A stretch of DNA of 64,000 nt from Heterodera schachtii. Its lineage: Eukaryota; Nematoda; Chromadorea; Rhabditida; Heteroderidae. The stretch is from assembly GCA_023374025.1 (NCBI GenBank), contig SIJG01000017.1, positions 1,069,671 to 1,133,670 of the forward strand, written 5' to 3'. The position numbers and the translations under genes were made by a program. The notes under the pieces are model-generated. The model saw nothing but the letters and a program-made list of their open reading frames with translations, ran no database searches and was not told the origin of the DNA. Each line of letters opens with the position of its first letter. Position 1 is the first letter of the stretch. Positions 45,918-57,269 of the stretch are shown one piece after another.

Positions 45918-48900
45918 TCACGTTCTTGCCACATTCAAAAAAACTTCCCGCGGTATTCTGACCGTGCCAACCAATTTGAGCCTTTCTTTTCCCTCCCTCT
46001 GATGCTTCAATTTCTTGCCCAGTCGGTCGGCCACCATATTCCCTTAAACACAAACATTCATCGACAATAATTAGTTAAGTTTGACCAACCCTTAAGCAAT
46101 CCCGTAAAATCCTTTTTCATCGCTTTGATTTTTCGTTGTGCCACCGCTTTAGAAGCCGTGCCAAGGCACGCTTTGACCATAACTTCGAATTGGTGCTGTG
46201 GGATTTCATCCGCCAATTTCTTCACTATTTCTGCGGCCTTTGCCTTTGCATTCACTCCGGGACAAAGTGCCGAAAGTTCGTCAATCGGCTTATCATTCAC
46301 AAAAATGCAAATTTTCTCCAACCGACAATCTCTGTACCCTGAAAAGCGGTCTTACATTAAAATGTTTAAATTTTAAATGTGTAATTTGGGGCACATAGGG
46401 ACAAGGGGCGCGCCGACGCACCGCCTCCCCCCCCCCTCCCCTTCGTGGTAACGCACTCCACCCTCTTTCGTCGTAAGGAGTGCACCTGTAAGAAGTGGGG
46501 GAGTGGGTTGCCAGCAAAGGGAAACGAGGAAAAATCCCAAAATTCTCCCCCAGCGTCGCCTAAAAATCCCTATTAAATAGTCCTGGCGCACATATGATTT
46601 TTTTTTTGGGAGAAACCCTTCCCCTAAATTTTAGGCAAAATTTAATAATAATCAGTCGATTTTCTCCCTCCAAGTTCCACTCACGATTCTGCGACTTTTT
46701 TGTGATATAAACTGACCGTCGTCCTTTTGATCAAACGAAGCAAATCCGCTTGTTGTAAGTTTTAATCTGTCGAAAAAGTCGACGATAATTTCCACCAGCG
46801 GCAACCGCCACCTCAGAATCATTCGCTTTTCGTCTATGTAAGTCGTCTCAAGCACTTCCCCGCGGGCATTTTGGCAAAGTCTTTCAATGTTCGAGAAATA
46901 TTCAGCAGGTGTCACAATGCTGACCAAAGACATTGGTTCCAAAAATCTCAAAGTGGAAATATATTATCAACAATAAATACTCTTTCAATGTCATTTTGGT
47001 GGGGCGCCTAAACCTTAGCACATCCGTTGGCACTTCCGGAAAATCGGATGGTTTGCAAATTTCAATTTGCGACTGTCCTTTGTGTCGACGTTTCCTAATG
47101 CCTTCGTTGTCTACGATATCTGAAGGACCTTTGTCAGTGTGTTTCTGCATCGTTAAATACCAACCTGCCAAATATTTGACACTTGGCGAGGTGAAAACGG
47201 CCAATTCGCCATGTTCCTGCTCTACGGTTGAAATATTTCTCACTTTGTTAAGGCTCAACGAATATTACCCAAGCGTTGTCCGAACACTTCCATGTGCAAA
47301 TTGCCGACAAATCCGACCCGCCATCCCTGGCCAAACACCACACTCGAGTCCATCTGAAGAATCACCGAAGGGTCATTCAATTGAAGACTTTCAACTGCAT
47401 TCTTAATAATAAATTATTATTTTATTAATAGGCTATGTCTTCGCTTTTTACTCTGAGTCGTTCGTATTCCGTTGTTTCCATGGGGAAAAGTCCAGAATAA
47501 ACCGTGGGTTTAACAGTGCCAATTTCCACATATGGTTTCACAGTTTCAATACGTTCAGTCGCGTGGAAAAGTGTGTCGCCCACCAAAACGTCCCTCGAAG
47601 ATTTTATTCCGCAATAAATATAGCCCATTTGACCAGGGTAAAGTTCCTAAAAAAAGAAATTCGGTTTGAATGGCAGCTTTTTCCCAAAAGATAGTTCACA
47701 TTCGTCGGCGTTGTTTCGGGATGCAAAATGCCAATCTCTGACACGACATATTCTTTTTCTGGGCTACTGTAGAATCGAATGGGCAAATGTTTAGTCAAAA
47801 TGCCTTGTTTGACCACGACGAAAAGAAGAGCACCTTTGAAGTGATCAAAACTAAATCATTAAAAAAACATAGTGCGTTTCTTATATAAACAATACCAAGA
47901 ATCAAAAACATGGGCTTGACACGGTCCTTCTTGGTTAACTTGTGGCGGTGGTATCCTGTTCAGATAATATTCACTTGAATTTTCTCATTACATCCAGCTT
48001 TACCTCTGAATAATTGCCTCCAAAAGTTCAGGTACATTTCTTCCCGTCTTTGCGGACACTTTAAAAATTTCGTCGGCATGAAACCCAAACGATTGTTGTA
48101 ATTCTTCCTCAACTTTGGCAATATTTGCCTCCATATCTATTTTATTGATGACCGGAATGATGCTCAAATTATTCTCAAAGGCTGAATGAAAATTGAAAAG
48201 AGTCTGCGCTTGGATACCCTAAAATTGCAAAATTAAAAAAAAAAAAAATTTATTTTGGTCACTTCATTAGCAGCAACTAGCAGAATTGCTCCGTCGCAGG
48301 TTATAAGAGAACGTTTAACCTCGAAGCTAAAAAAAACAAAAATAAATGAAAATCAAAGCACTAACCGACCCAAAGTCAACATGGCCAGGAGTATCGCTTA
48401 AATGAGGAAAATAAGTCCAAAGATTTTTAGCATCCAACCGCCATCCATTCATTAATTGTCTTTACTGATTCGCTAATACTAATAATTAGGTAGTAATTGT
48501 AATTTCTAAAGTTGTTAAGGTTTTTGGTAATTACTTATTCAAAGGCATTACAAAATTAAGCCAATCCGAATATACCATTTACCTAATTGGTTCGCTTAAA
48601 AAATCATTAAGAGCAATCCGAATGAATGGCTGATTAGACGACAAAACGGCAAGCGGTTCTCCTCAACTTACACCAAATTGAGCATAAAATCCTTAAGTGT
48701 AAAGAAGCTATAAAAATAAAATCGCTTATCTTTCTCTACCTTATGGAACATGGAACAAGTTTGAGCTTTGATCTAAAAAATCTCAATGTTTTGGGATGTG
48801 TGTAAAAAATGCATTCATTGGCCACTTAAATAATAGCCATTCATTTACTTACAGTGATCCCTCTTTCGCGCTCGACCTCAAGTTTGTCGAGGTATTGGGC

Positions 48901-49245
48901 ATCAGATTCGGCAGAAATCACGTTGGTTAACTGCAGAAAGCGATCAGCCAAAGTACTCTTTCCTTCAATAGATAGTTTGTGCGATTGAATAGCAAAATTC
49001 AAAAATTCGAACCATGGTCAACGTGAGCAATTATGGCAAAATTTCGAATTTTTTCTAAAATCCAATTTAAATTAAAAATATTAATCCAATTTAATTAAAT
49101 TAAGAATATTATTATTACCTGGCACATATTTAAGAAGTGGACGTAATGTCCTTTGAGAATAATCAACAGATCGCTGATTCCCCTGACAAGGAACAGAAGA
49201 ACAAAATCGCAGAAACAAAGATTTGTGGCCACGACGGCAGCGCAT
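45918..49245 (-). CDS. Mitochondrial translation GTPase GUF1 (LepA/EF4)
   Basis: Nuclear-encoded mitochondrial EF4/LepA homologue, a ribosome-dependent GTPase that promotes translation fidelity under stress. The start at 49245 opens an Arg-rich presequence ([20 protein letters not shown]). G1: [13 protein letters not shown] continued as [13 protein letters not shown]. Switch [15 protein letters not shown]3: [11 protein letters not shown]4: [11 protein letters not shown]5: [20 protein letters not shown]. Later: [19 protein letters not shown] EF-G V region (46902-), [22 protein letters not shown], and the LepA-specific tail [38 protein letters not shown] and [20 protein letters not shown], with stop at 45918-45920. 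About ten exons. It is divergent from RPF1 across about 440 bp. Confidence 0.92.
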
Positions 49246-49684
49246 TTTTATTTGCTAAACGCTTCTAAATTGAACTGGACTGAGACCAGGATTTGACGAT
49301 GGATCGGGATTCCCGGGACTAAAAATCCCATTTTCCGGGACTCTAGGCCAGATCCTATTGTTGGACCTGAGCTCGTGGCGAGGCCAAAAACTCAAAAATA
49401 ATATTTCATTAGTTAACGAAAAATAAACATCAAAAAGCCATAAATTTTGGTAAGATTTTACTGAAAAAACCCCTAAGATCCGCAAAAAATTTTCTGACCA
49501 CTTTATTTTCACTCTACAATACTCTAATTGGGTATTTTGTTTGAAAAATGCCTATACTAGGTAATCTGTATTCACCGATTTACTGCATGTTTTTTTCTGT
49601 ATAAAAATACAATAAAATTTTTTTTTGTCTTTTTAGACATCTGAAATTTTTTGCGCCTAAACCTTAGCAGTTAAACTATTTAAA
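49246..49684. promoter_or_regulatory. Divergent GUF1/RPF1 promoter region with dispersed repeat
   Basis: A 439-bp interval between two divergent starts, so it must hold both promoters. No clear motif can be named. 49290-49370 (GGATCGGGATTCCCGGGACT, then CCCATTTTCCGGGAC) belongs to the same dispersed GC-rich repeat as 2420-2515. Confidence 0.5.
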
Positions 49685-51413
49685 ATGCCATCAGAAAAAT
49701 TGGTAAAACACAAGAAAAGGTCACTTGAGATCCGAATTGAGAAAGACAAGGTAAGCTTTTGGTACTTGTACAGTTTACACCCCATAGAAATTTTTTAAAT
49801 ATTTTTAGTGATAAAAACGTGTTTCCAGGGGTATTCAGGGTCGCTGATCACGAATATGACATCCCTTTCGACCAATTTCGAAGCCCTGACCCAAATAAAC
49901 AAAAAGTAGAAAATTTTCAAATTTCGGTCTAAAAATTATTTAAATGATCTTTTATGATCTTTTATTGAATCAATGTTAACTTTTCACTTGGTTTCCGTGT
50001 ATTCTAACAAAGTTTGAACCAAAATGTCAAATTCGAAAATTTGAATTTTCGACTTTTTGTTCGAGTTCGGGGTTCCGAATTGGTCGAAATGGATGCCGGA
50101 TTTATGATCAGCGACCCCAAATACCACTGGAAACATATTTTCATGGCTTTTGAAAAATAAAATTTTTTTTTCTATGGGGTGTAAACTGTACAAGTACCAA
50201 GCTTTTATTTTATTACCAATAATTTTTTTTAATCAAATGTAAATAATCTAGGCCAAAAAGGAGAGACGTGAAGAAAGGAATCGGACACGAAAAGACAAAG
50301 GAGATGACGCAGTGCCGAAGCAAGTCCCAAGAACAATTGAGAACACTCAGGAAGCTGACGACACCTTTGTCGGATCAGATGATGAAGAGGTAATTTGACA
50401 ATGAGGAAAGTGAAATTCAATGCATTTAAAGGTATTGGAAGACATGGACAATGATGCGATGGCACATTTTTTTGAAGGGTCTGCGAATCCGAAGGTTCTT
50501 ATCACCACTTCGCCGAGAGCAAAACTCGTAAGAACAATATGATTAAAAAAAATAAATAATTTTCTCAGAAAACCTTCAAACTCTGTTTCGAGTTAAAAAA
50601 GGTCATTCCAAATGCAGAAATTGTGTCTAGGAAAAACGTTGCCATAAAACGTGTTGTGCGGCAGGCAATTGAGCGTGGTTTTTCTGACCTAATGGTGGTG
50701 CACGAAGATCGCAAAAAACCAAGTTTTTATTCCGTTTTATCATTATTTTCAATTATTAATTCAGATGGAATCGTTTTTTGCCATCTTCCGAATGGTCCCA
50801 CTGCGTTTTTTAAGATAAATTCGCTTCAATACTCCAAACAAATCAAAGTACATTTTGTTTTGTTTTTCCCATTTCGACATTGAATTTGCAGGACGTCGGT
50901 GAGGCAACGGAGCATTACCCTGAACTTATTCTGACCAACTTCAACACAAGGCTGGCCAAAACGGTGAGCCGAATGTTCGCCTGTCTCTTCCCACAAAAAG
51001 CTGATTATGGCGGCAGACGAGTAGTGACCTTTCACAACCAGCGCGACTACGTCTTTTTCCGTCACCATCGGTAAGAGATAAATTGGAAAGTCTCCTCGTA
51101 GAACAACTTATTTATGTGTAAAACGTATTTTAATTTTGTCTCTTTAGGTACGAATTTAAAAAAGGAGGACAGAAGGCGGCACTCCACGAATTGGGTCCCC
51201 GAATGACATTGAGACTTAAATGGCTTCAGAAAGGCACATTCGATACACGCGGAGGGGAGTACGAATTTTATCTCAAGGTAAAAAATATGATCGAAAGAGG
51301 GCATCAATTCCATATTAAAGAGACACGACATGGAGAAGAGTCGCAGACGTTTTATGCTTTCTGCTGCGAAACCCAAAGAATCCGACCCAGCAACAGATGG
51401 GAAGTCGCAATAA
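49685..51413 (+). CDS. Ribosome production factor 1 (RPF1, Brix domain)
   Basis: Nucleolar Brix-domain protein required for 60S subunit assembly and pre-rRNA processing. Exon 1 (49685-49750) reads [20 protein letters not shown]. Exon 2 starts at 50252 with [18 protein letters not shown]. The Brix domain begins [20 protein letters not shown] and includes [20 protein letters not shown] across a splice, [35 protein letters not shown] and [20 protein letters not shown]. After [18 protein letters not shown] a 45-bp intron (about 51279-51322) leads to [17 protein letters not shown], which matches the RPF1 C-terminus; stop at 51411-51413. Reading through that intron gives a longer, less plausible end. 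Intron 1 is almost entirely one foldback element. Confidence 0.93.
49761..50198. mobile_element. Foldback/MITE with 8-bp target-site duplication in RPF1 intron 1
   Basis: 438 bp. Termini GGTACTTGTACAGTTTACAC and its exact inverse (GTGTAAACTGTACAAGTACC), with inverted similarity continuing through CCCCATAGAAA and deep into both arms. Both arms carry the dispersed core: inverse at 49845-49915 (GGTCGCTGATCACGAATATG), direct at 50045-50120 (GACTTTTTGTTCGAGTTCGG; GATCAGCGACCCCAAATACC). It is flanked by AAGCTTTT on both sides (49753-49760 and 50199-50206), an 8-bp duplication typical of hAT-type insertion. No transposase, so non-autonomous. Confidence 0.92.
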
Positions 51414-51955
51414 AAGCAAATACAACCCTTTTTTTTATTTGCAAGATGGTTTTATTAGTTCAAAGAAACTGGCTCATAAAAAAAGACCAAATCATATTCA
51501 GAATTAACGCTTTCTCGACCGTTTAAGGTTGGCCAACAAAATAAATTGAAACATCGATGAATAAGCTAACAATTGGACAGAGGGAAAGGAGATCGCCAAT
51601 TTTTGAGCGGGTGGAGACTGACTCCTTCTTCCGTTCGCCGTCGATGCACCAATTCCTTAGTTTAATAATTCTGGGTGTTTCGGTGGTAAATTTAATGTTC
51701 ATAATACGCAATAAAACGGTATCGCCACCAGAACAACAATAACAAAAACGGAGCGGGGTATAGAAATAGCGGTCGAAGGGAAGCACACTCAAACGAAAAA
51801 ATTCAACAGCGTGATCACCGATGTTCGGTTGAACTTCGCCACTTTTCTGCTTCAGTGTGCAGCGCCGAGTGCCGGGAACTGCTCGTTCTCTAACATAAAA
51901 CTGCCGCCCTGTTGACGCTTGGAGGGCCCTGCAGCACTTCCACCACCAACTTAAT
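51414..51955. other. RPF1-VIG-1 convergent spacer
   Basis: Tail-to-tail interval of about 540 bp. 51540-51900 has some open frames on both strands (for example hydrophobic stretches near 51650), but none shows a family motif, start context or splice sites I trust. I see nothing certain in it. Confidence 0.35.
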
Positions 51956-53375
51956 TTATAAGATCAATTTTTGAATCGCTGCGAGAAAAGTACCGTAGTT
52001 GTTGCGAGGCGGTCCTCCACGCATTCCCCCACGATTCCCTCCGCCACGCGAACGATCACCACGAGCCCCACTCCCGCGATCACCAAAGCCAGAAAAGCCT
52101 CCACCAGAACCACTGCGTTTGTCCGAAAACGAAAGATCAATTGCCAATGGCTTCTCACGCTTTTCTTTCTAAATTAAGTTTTCAAAAACACTCGTGTAAT
52201 TTAATGCGTACGTGTTGAGTTGACTCATCGAATTCATTTCCATGTTTCGGCTCCTTCGCATTTGGATTTTTCACCGGAATTAGTTCCTTGTAGAGCTTTT
52301 GATCGTCTCCTTCGCCAGGTTTTCGGGTGTTGAAATGAATATGTTCGGCATTCTTTTGCTGCTGTTCATTCTTCCATTCTTCATACGTCTTTTCACGAAG
52401 CACTTGCTCAACCTCCCCTTCCGGCTAAAACAGTCAAACATCAATTAATTGCATGGGTCAAAATTGCCTCTTTGACTTCCTCGACGGCATTGTTCTCCAC
52501 GTTTTCCTCAGGCTTTGGCTTCTCAATGTCAGCAGAAACTTCATTGTCCCATCCAACATTATTGTCCCACCCGCCACCGTCCTCGCTTTCCTTAGGCTTA
52601 GTTTCCGTTTCTTCTAAAAATGTTTTGTAAGTGAAAAATCTAGGCTCTAGTGCACTTTATGAGTCCAATCAATTGAAAATACTCGGTTTTTATACAATAA
52701 CTTTGTTCATGTTCGAGCTAAACATATCTTTTTTGGTATCATTTGAAAGTACAAAGTCTAACGAAGCTAAAATATATAAAATCGCAGCGTTTAGACAATT
52801 CCCGAAAAAGATTTGATTAATTAAGTAAATACTTATTATTTTCGTTTGTAACTTTCTCGAAATGTTAGAATTTTCTTGTTTTCTCTTGGACTCATAAAAG
52901 TCGATTGGACTCATAAAATGCACTAGAGCCAAAATCTATTTAATTCTCGCGAATTACTGTTTGCCGTGTCCGAAGTTCTCGGAGGTCGCGGTCCATTTAG
53001 AAAGTTCGTTCCGCGCGGCGGGCCACGGCCACCGCCGCCAGCCCGTGGTTGCGCACGCCTAGCACCTCCAGCACCGCCACCATCGCTTGTCCTCTTTCGG
53101 TCACTCACCGCTGGCGGTGGCTCAGTCGGCTTCTCATTCTCCTTTTGAGCCACCGATTTGGTCACCGGCACCGGAGGCAGAACAGTGACCTTTTTTGCAG
53201 ACAGAGCAGCAGTAACAGCGTCCTTCTTCGCCTCTTCCACTTTTTTAGACAAGGCCTCCTCAGGATCGCTCACATCAACGTCATCTAAAATTAAACTAAG
53301 ATTAATTATTATTGACCAAAACTATTCACCATCCAAGAATGCAAATTTGTTGTGAGTTTGTACTCCGTACTCCAT
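51956..53375 (-). CDS. vig-1: SERBP1/VIG-1-type mRNA- and ribosome-binding protein
   Basis: RGG-rich protein of the HABP4/PAI-RBP1 family. Relatives bind mRNA and idle 80S ribosomes; C. elegans VIG-1 co-purifies with the RNAi silencing complex. Exon 1 from 53375 reads MEYGVQTHNKFAFLDG. Exon 2 gives DDVDVSDPEEALSKKVEEAK, a Pro-rich stretch and the first Arg/Gly block GGGGRGPPRGTNFLNG. Exon 3 has EDGGGWDNNVGWDNEVSADI, then the family signature REKTYEEWKNEQQQK and KLYKELIPVKNPNAKEP. The last exon ends with a second RGG block (DRGSGARGDRSRGGGNRGGM) and NNYGTFLAAIQ. The exon 2-3 intron contains a MITE. I chose the start because it follows the VIG-1 pattern xEYGVQxxNKFxFL. Confidence 0.87.
52643..52930. 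mobile_element. 288-bp MITE with 8-bp target-site duplication in VIG-1 intron
   Basis: Terminal inverted repeats of about 28 bp begin GGCTCTAGTGCACTTTATGA (left) and, inverted, GGCTCTAGTGCATTTTATGA (right), both continuing GTCCAATC. The element is flanked by AAAATCTA on both sides (52635-52642 and 52931-52938). The 8-bp duplication suggests a hAT-type non-autonomous element. It has no coding capacity. Confidence 0.92.
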
Positions 53376-54101
53376 TGAAATGGTACTGAAAATTATTACC
53401 AGATAGTAATCTGCATCTCCTAAAATTAAGTGAACAAAAAAGTCATTATATTATAGCAAATGTATTGTGGGTATAAATGATTAGAATTCGGACGGGACCG
53501 GAGCCATGCCGGGATTTTGCAGGGTCGGTCCATTCATTTCAAATTCCGATCACTAATGTTTACACATGATGTTTCTTTTGCACTAATTATAAGACATCAT
53601 TATTTTGAAACTCTAAATCTATATTTTCGTTTTGCCTGTCTCTATTTATTACTCGCGGAATCTAAACATCACTTTCGTTGTTTAATGCTAAAAAATAGTC
53701 ATTACGTCACTACAAGCACTAAAATGCGAAGGCATAACTAATAATAAAGAAAGCCTGTATATACTACGCCTATCAGGGTGGGACGCGACTGCGTTCGTGG
53801 CACTGTCGCGTTGTCCGAGTCCCACATTTGCCGACTATGTAGAAATTAAGTATGAGAAGATAAGTAAGCACTTGGTACGTTAGCTCATTGTTAAACCACA
53901 CCATTATTTGTCTATTTCTTTGCCTATAGCCTCAAGCTCAAACACCAAACAAATCATTTCTTTTTCCTTATTAAAAAAATATATAATGCCAAACTTTAAA
54001 AAAATCTTATTTAAAAATTTTCTTTTTTTTTTTTTAATTTTTGCTCCAAACGCCTAGACCCACAATTATATGTTAGGTAGGTAATTTAATTTCCTTTCAC
54101 T
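53376..54101. promoter_or_regulatory. Divergent VIG-1/FAHD1 promoter region
   Basis: A 726-bp interval between two divergent starts. 53485-53560 is another copy of the dispersed GC-rich repeat (GGGACCGGAGCC, then CATTCATTTCAAATTCCGAT). 53776-53825 can fold into a hairpin: GTGGGAC pairs with GTCCCAC, with an inner CGCGAC/GTCGCG stem. The rest is AT-rich, with no gene recognised. Confidence 0.45.
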
Positions 54102-55055
54102 ATGTCTGCAATGATAAAGCCGAAAAAATTCCACGAATTTACGCAGAAAATCATATGCATCGGTCGAAATTACAGGGATCATGCATTGGAATTGTTATAC
54201 AATTAATTTTTATTTATTTATTTATTTTATTTTTTATAGGTCCAACCCGGTGCCAAAAGAACCGCTGATTTTTGCTAAAACTTCAAATGCTTTATTACTT
54301 TCTGGTGGAGAAATTAAAATGCCGAGTGGATGTTCGGAGTTGCATTATGAGGTGGGTTCAGTTCTCTACTACTGTTTACAATCCAATCAATGCCCATTCC
54401 CAGTTTCTGCCTATATTCTTGTTTGTATTGAGAGGTTGAATTTTATAGAATTTTTTGAAAATTTTAATTTTCGACTATTTGCTCGGTGCTAAATTAAATG
54501 TTAGATATAGCGGCACCATCCTAAACTAAAGCCGCATTTCCTTTTATAAAATAAGTTTTAAGGTGGAACTTGGTGTGGTAATTGGCTCCCCGGGCAGTCG
54601 GATAAAAAAGTATTCGGCTTTTGATTACATTGGCGGTTATTGCATTGCATTGGATATGACTGATCGAGGAATGCAAGACAGACTTAAAAAGGCGGGGCAT
54701 CCGTGGTTTTTGGCGAAATCCTTCGACACGTCTTGCCCAATTGGCGAATTCATCGACAAAAGTGTTATTCAAAACCCTCATGACATTGAAATTTACTGTT
54801 CAGGTAAAACAAAACCTATTATTTTATTATGATTCTTTGTTTTTAGTCAATCGGCAAATCAGACAGAAAGAGAAGACTAATGCGATGATGTTTGATGTCC
54901 CGACTTTGCTCGAATTTGTCACTTCGCGCGTGAGCGTAATGCCCGGAGATTTGATTTTGACAGGAACACCTACAGGCGTGGGACCATGCAAATCGGGAGA
55001 CAACATTGAAATTGGAATTACAGGAATAACAAAAGCAAATTTTAGTGTTGAGTAA
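54102..55055 (+). CDS. Acylpyruvase / oxaloacetate decarboxylase FAHD1
   Basis: Fumarylacetoacetate-hydrolase-fold enzyme, usually mitochondrial, that cleaves acylpyruvates and decarboxylates oxaloacetate with Mg2+. It starts MSAMIKPKKFHEFTQKIICI, with the family opening GRNYRDHALEL. Exon 2 carries SNPVPKEPLIFAKTSNALLL. The metal site is HYEVELGVVIG (the two Glu residues) plus the Asp in CIALDMTDRGMQ. Then follow KKAGHPWFLAKSFDTSCPIG and VNRQIRQKEKTNAMMFDVPT, and the C-terminal motif SVMPGDLILTGTPTGVGPCK. All catalytic positions are present. Four exons, short GT-AG introns, stop TAA at 55053-55055. Length is about the 220 residues expected. Confidence 0.94.
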
Positions 55056-55296
55056 TTTGGTAATTTGTTTTTATGTTCCTCTGATTTTTCAGTAAATGAC
55101 AAATAGAAAGAGAATAAGTGCTGAGCCGTAATAATAATAAAAAAAATAATAATGGGCGAAGGCTAAAATAGGCAAAATTTCGACTGAGGGAAGGGAAAAG
55201 TGTGAAAGAACCAGCCAAAAGGAAGAAATGAATGAACGGAATAGTGATTTCCAATCGCCGCTTTATCTCCGCAGCTTTCTCTCCGTTTTTCGGCCC

Positions 55297-57240
55297 TCAG
55301 GCGGCCAATGCCTTTTTGGGCGTCTCCGTTTGGCTTTGCTCCTCCGTCCTCAGCTCGGCTGTGCCCGTCACGTCCACCGGTTCGTGCAAGTATTTCAGCG
55401 GGCCGCCGGCTTTGAATTGTTGTGCCGTGTGTCCGGCGCCGCGGAGAAGCCATTTGGTGGTGAGAAGTCCCTCCATTCCCATGGGCCACCGGGCGTTGAT
55501 TCTTCCCGTGCTGATGCCCACCTAAGCAACGATCATATTATTTATTGGTGGTGGGTGGTCCCCAAGTCAGCCAATCAATTGGTTACCTCGGCACCAAGAC
55601 CCATCCGCGAACCGAGTTGAGGCATTTCGGAACACATATGCGCTGTCAAACCGGGCCAGGAATTGTTCCGCTACGGCGTCTTAAGGCGAGAGACTTATTA
55701 GCGAGGTCATTGGGAACTTAATTTGTCCCTAATTGATAGTAGCTGATCATAAGGAAGTAATGATTTGGATTCCTTTTGAAAAATTTCAATTTAATGATAA
55801 TCTTTCTTTCATTCAATTGATTGGTGGTAGTGATTGAAGATCAATCAATCTCTCTTACACTCTTTCGTTGTCTCTCCCCCAATGTCTTTCCCTCCCTTCC
55901 CCCCCCCCTTTTTTTACCATCGCTTGTCACAATGCAATCGGTGTATCCACTGCCGTATCTCATCATGTGCTTCACCACCTCCGCCACATTATCCACCATC
56001 TCCAACGTGCATTCCAATCGGCCGTATTCGTATTTAAGCGAATCGGCGGCCGGCGGTCCAAATTTTAACAGAGACTGAACGAAACAGAAAATTTGACACT
56101 TTTTCCACTTAAGTTTCCCTTGTTTTTCTCACCTGAAGTTTTGGCCACGCGTGCAGCTTAACTCCCTCCGCTTTGAGCATTCCGCAAAGCTGAACAAATT
56201 AAGGGTTAATTGCCTAATTTGCTCACTGAAAACGGACACTTTCGAAGAACGGCGTGCTGATTGTGAGATGGTCGCGATGGATCAGAATTGTCTCCGCCGC
56301 GTTACAAGTGGCCGGGTAGTCGCATTTGGAGTCGCGCACAATGTCGATGGCCATCTTTTCGTCGCATTTTCGGTCGATGTACACGTGGCAAATGTCCTCG
56401 GCATGTCCAAGCACGGGAATGCCTTTGCTAATCTCCTGCATTTTGCGCACCATGTCGGAGGAACCGCGCGGGATCACCAAGTCAATGAATTCTTATTGGA
56501 AATGGGATGTAATTTGAAGAAACAATGAGGTGGTAATTGCAACCCTCCCTCGTGAAAAGGGCGTAAATGTTGACTAAAACCCCCTCATTATCACGCTAAT
56601 GACTCTAACTCCAATTGCACGATGCCACATGACTCCTCACCTCGCAACTGCAACAGTTCGGCCACGTCCTCGCGCGAACGGACAAGCGTCACCGCGTCGT
56701 GCAATTCGTAGCCGTGGGTGCCAAACGCCTCTTGGACGATGGAGTGAAGCAATTCTAAGGAAAACGGAGATGCATTTTTAACTGTTTTTATCCTGTCCAT
56801 TGGCAACGCACTGTTCGATTCTTCGGCCTCGCGGCCGCCCTTCAGCAGCAGAGAATTGCCCGAGACGATCGAAAGTCCGGCAACCTTAGGGAAGAAAAAT
56901 GGTCACAAAAGGCGGCACGAAAAGGTGGCCAATTGCGAATTATTCACTTGGGGTAAACAGTCAGGACGCGACTCGAGGATGACAAGCAAAGTGCCGATGT
57001 CCGAAGTGTTACAGAACATTGTGCCAACTTCTCGGCCATAGATCACCTAAACGATCAAAATTTTGAATGTTAAATTTGATCCATTTTTGTCCAATGATTA
57101 TTTACTAGGCGATTACGTTGTTTTGCATCTGTAAATGACAAATTTTTGCGAGTTGTCTCCTTACATCCAAATGACTCACTCCGTTGGTAATTTCTGTAGG
57201 CGCCGTCACATGTGCTTGCACTGTAAATTCTACCGTATCA
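55297..57240 (-). CDS. Delta-1-pyrroline-5-carboxylate synthase-like, reductase part; possibly disrupted
   Basis: P5CS makes P5C from glutamate for proline and ornithine. The gamma-glutamyl-phosphate reductase half is recognisable in order: [14 protein letters not shown] (about 57000), [20 protein letters not shown] (56890-56835), [29 protein letters not shown] with [19 protein letters not shown] (56480-), catalytic-Cys segment [45 protein letters not shown], and [20 protein letters not shown] to stop at 55297. Oddities: between FADG and LGAEVGIST the reading frame shifts by one base (about 55625); two invariant GP pairs read WP; about 120 residues at the reductase N-terminus and nearly all of the glutamate-kinase domain are missing, with a foldback element at 57270 where they should continue. 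A fragment [11 protein letters not shown] may be the end of the kinase part. Either a decayed gene or an assembly error. Confidence 0.7.
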
Positions 57241-57269
57241 GTCTGCTAAATTAATCAGTTGGCTTCGTG

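Noticed and set aside
45918..49245. GUF1/LepA as bacterial transfer or contamination
   Set aside because: The gene has many short GT-AG introns and an Arg-rich mitochondrial presequence, as expected for a nuclear GUF1.
51414..51955. Possible small gene between RPF1 and VIG-1
   Set aside because: Frames near 51557-51792 have no recognisable family, and both neighbours are fully explained without it.
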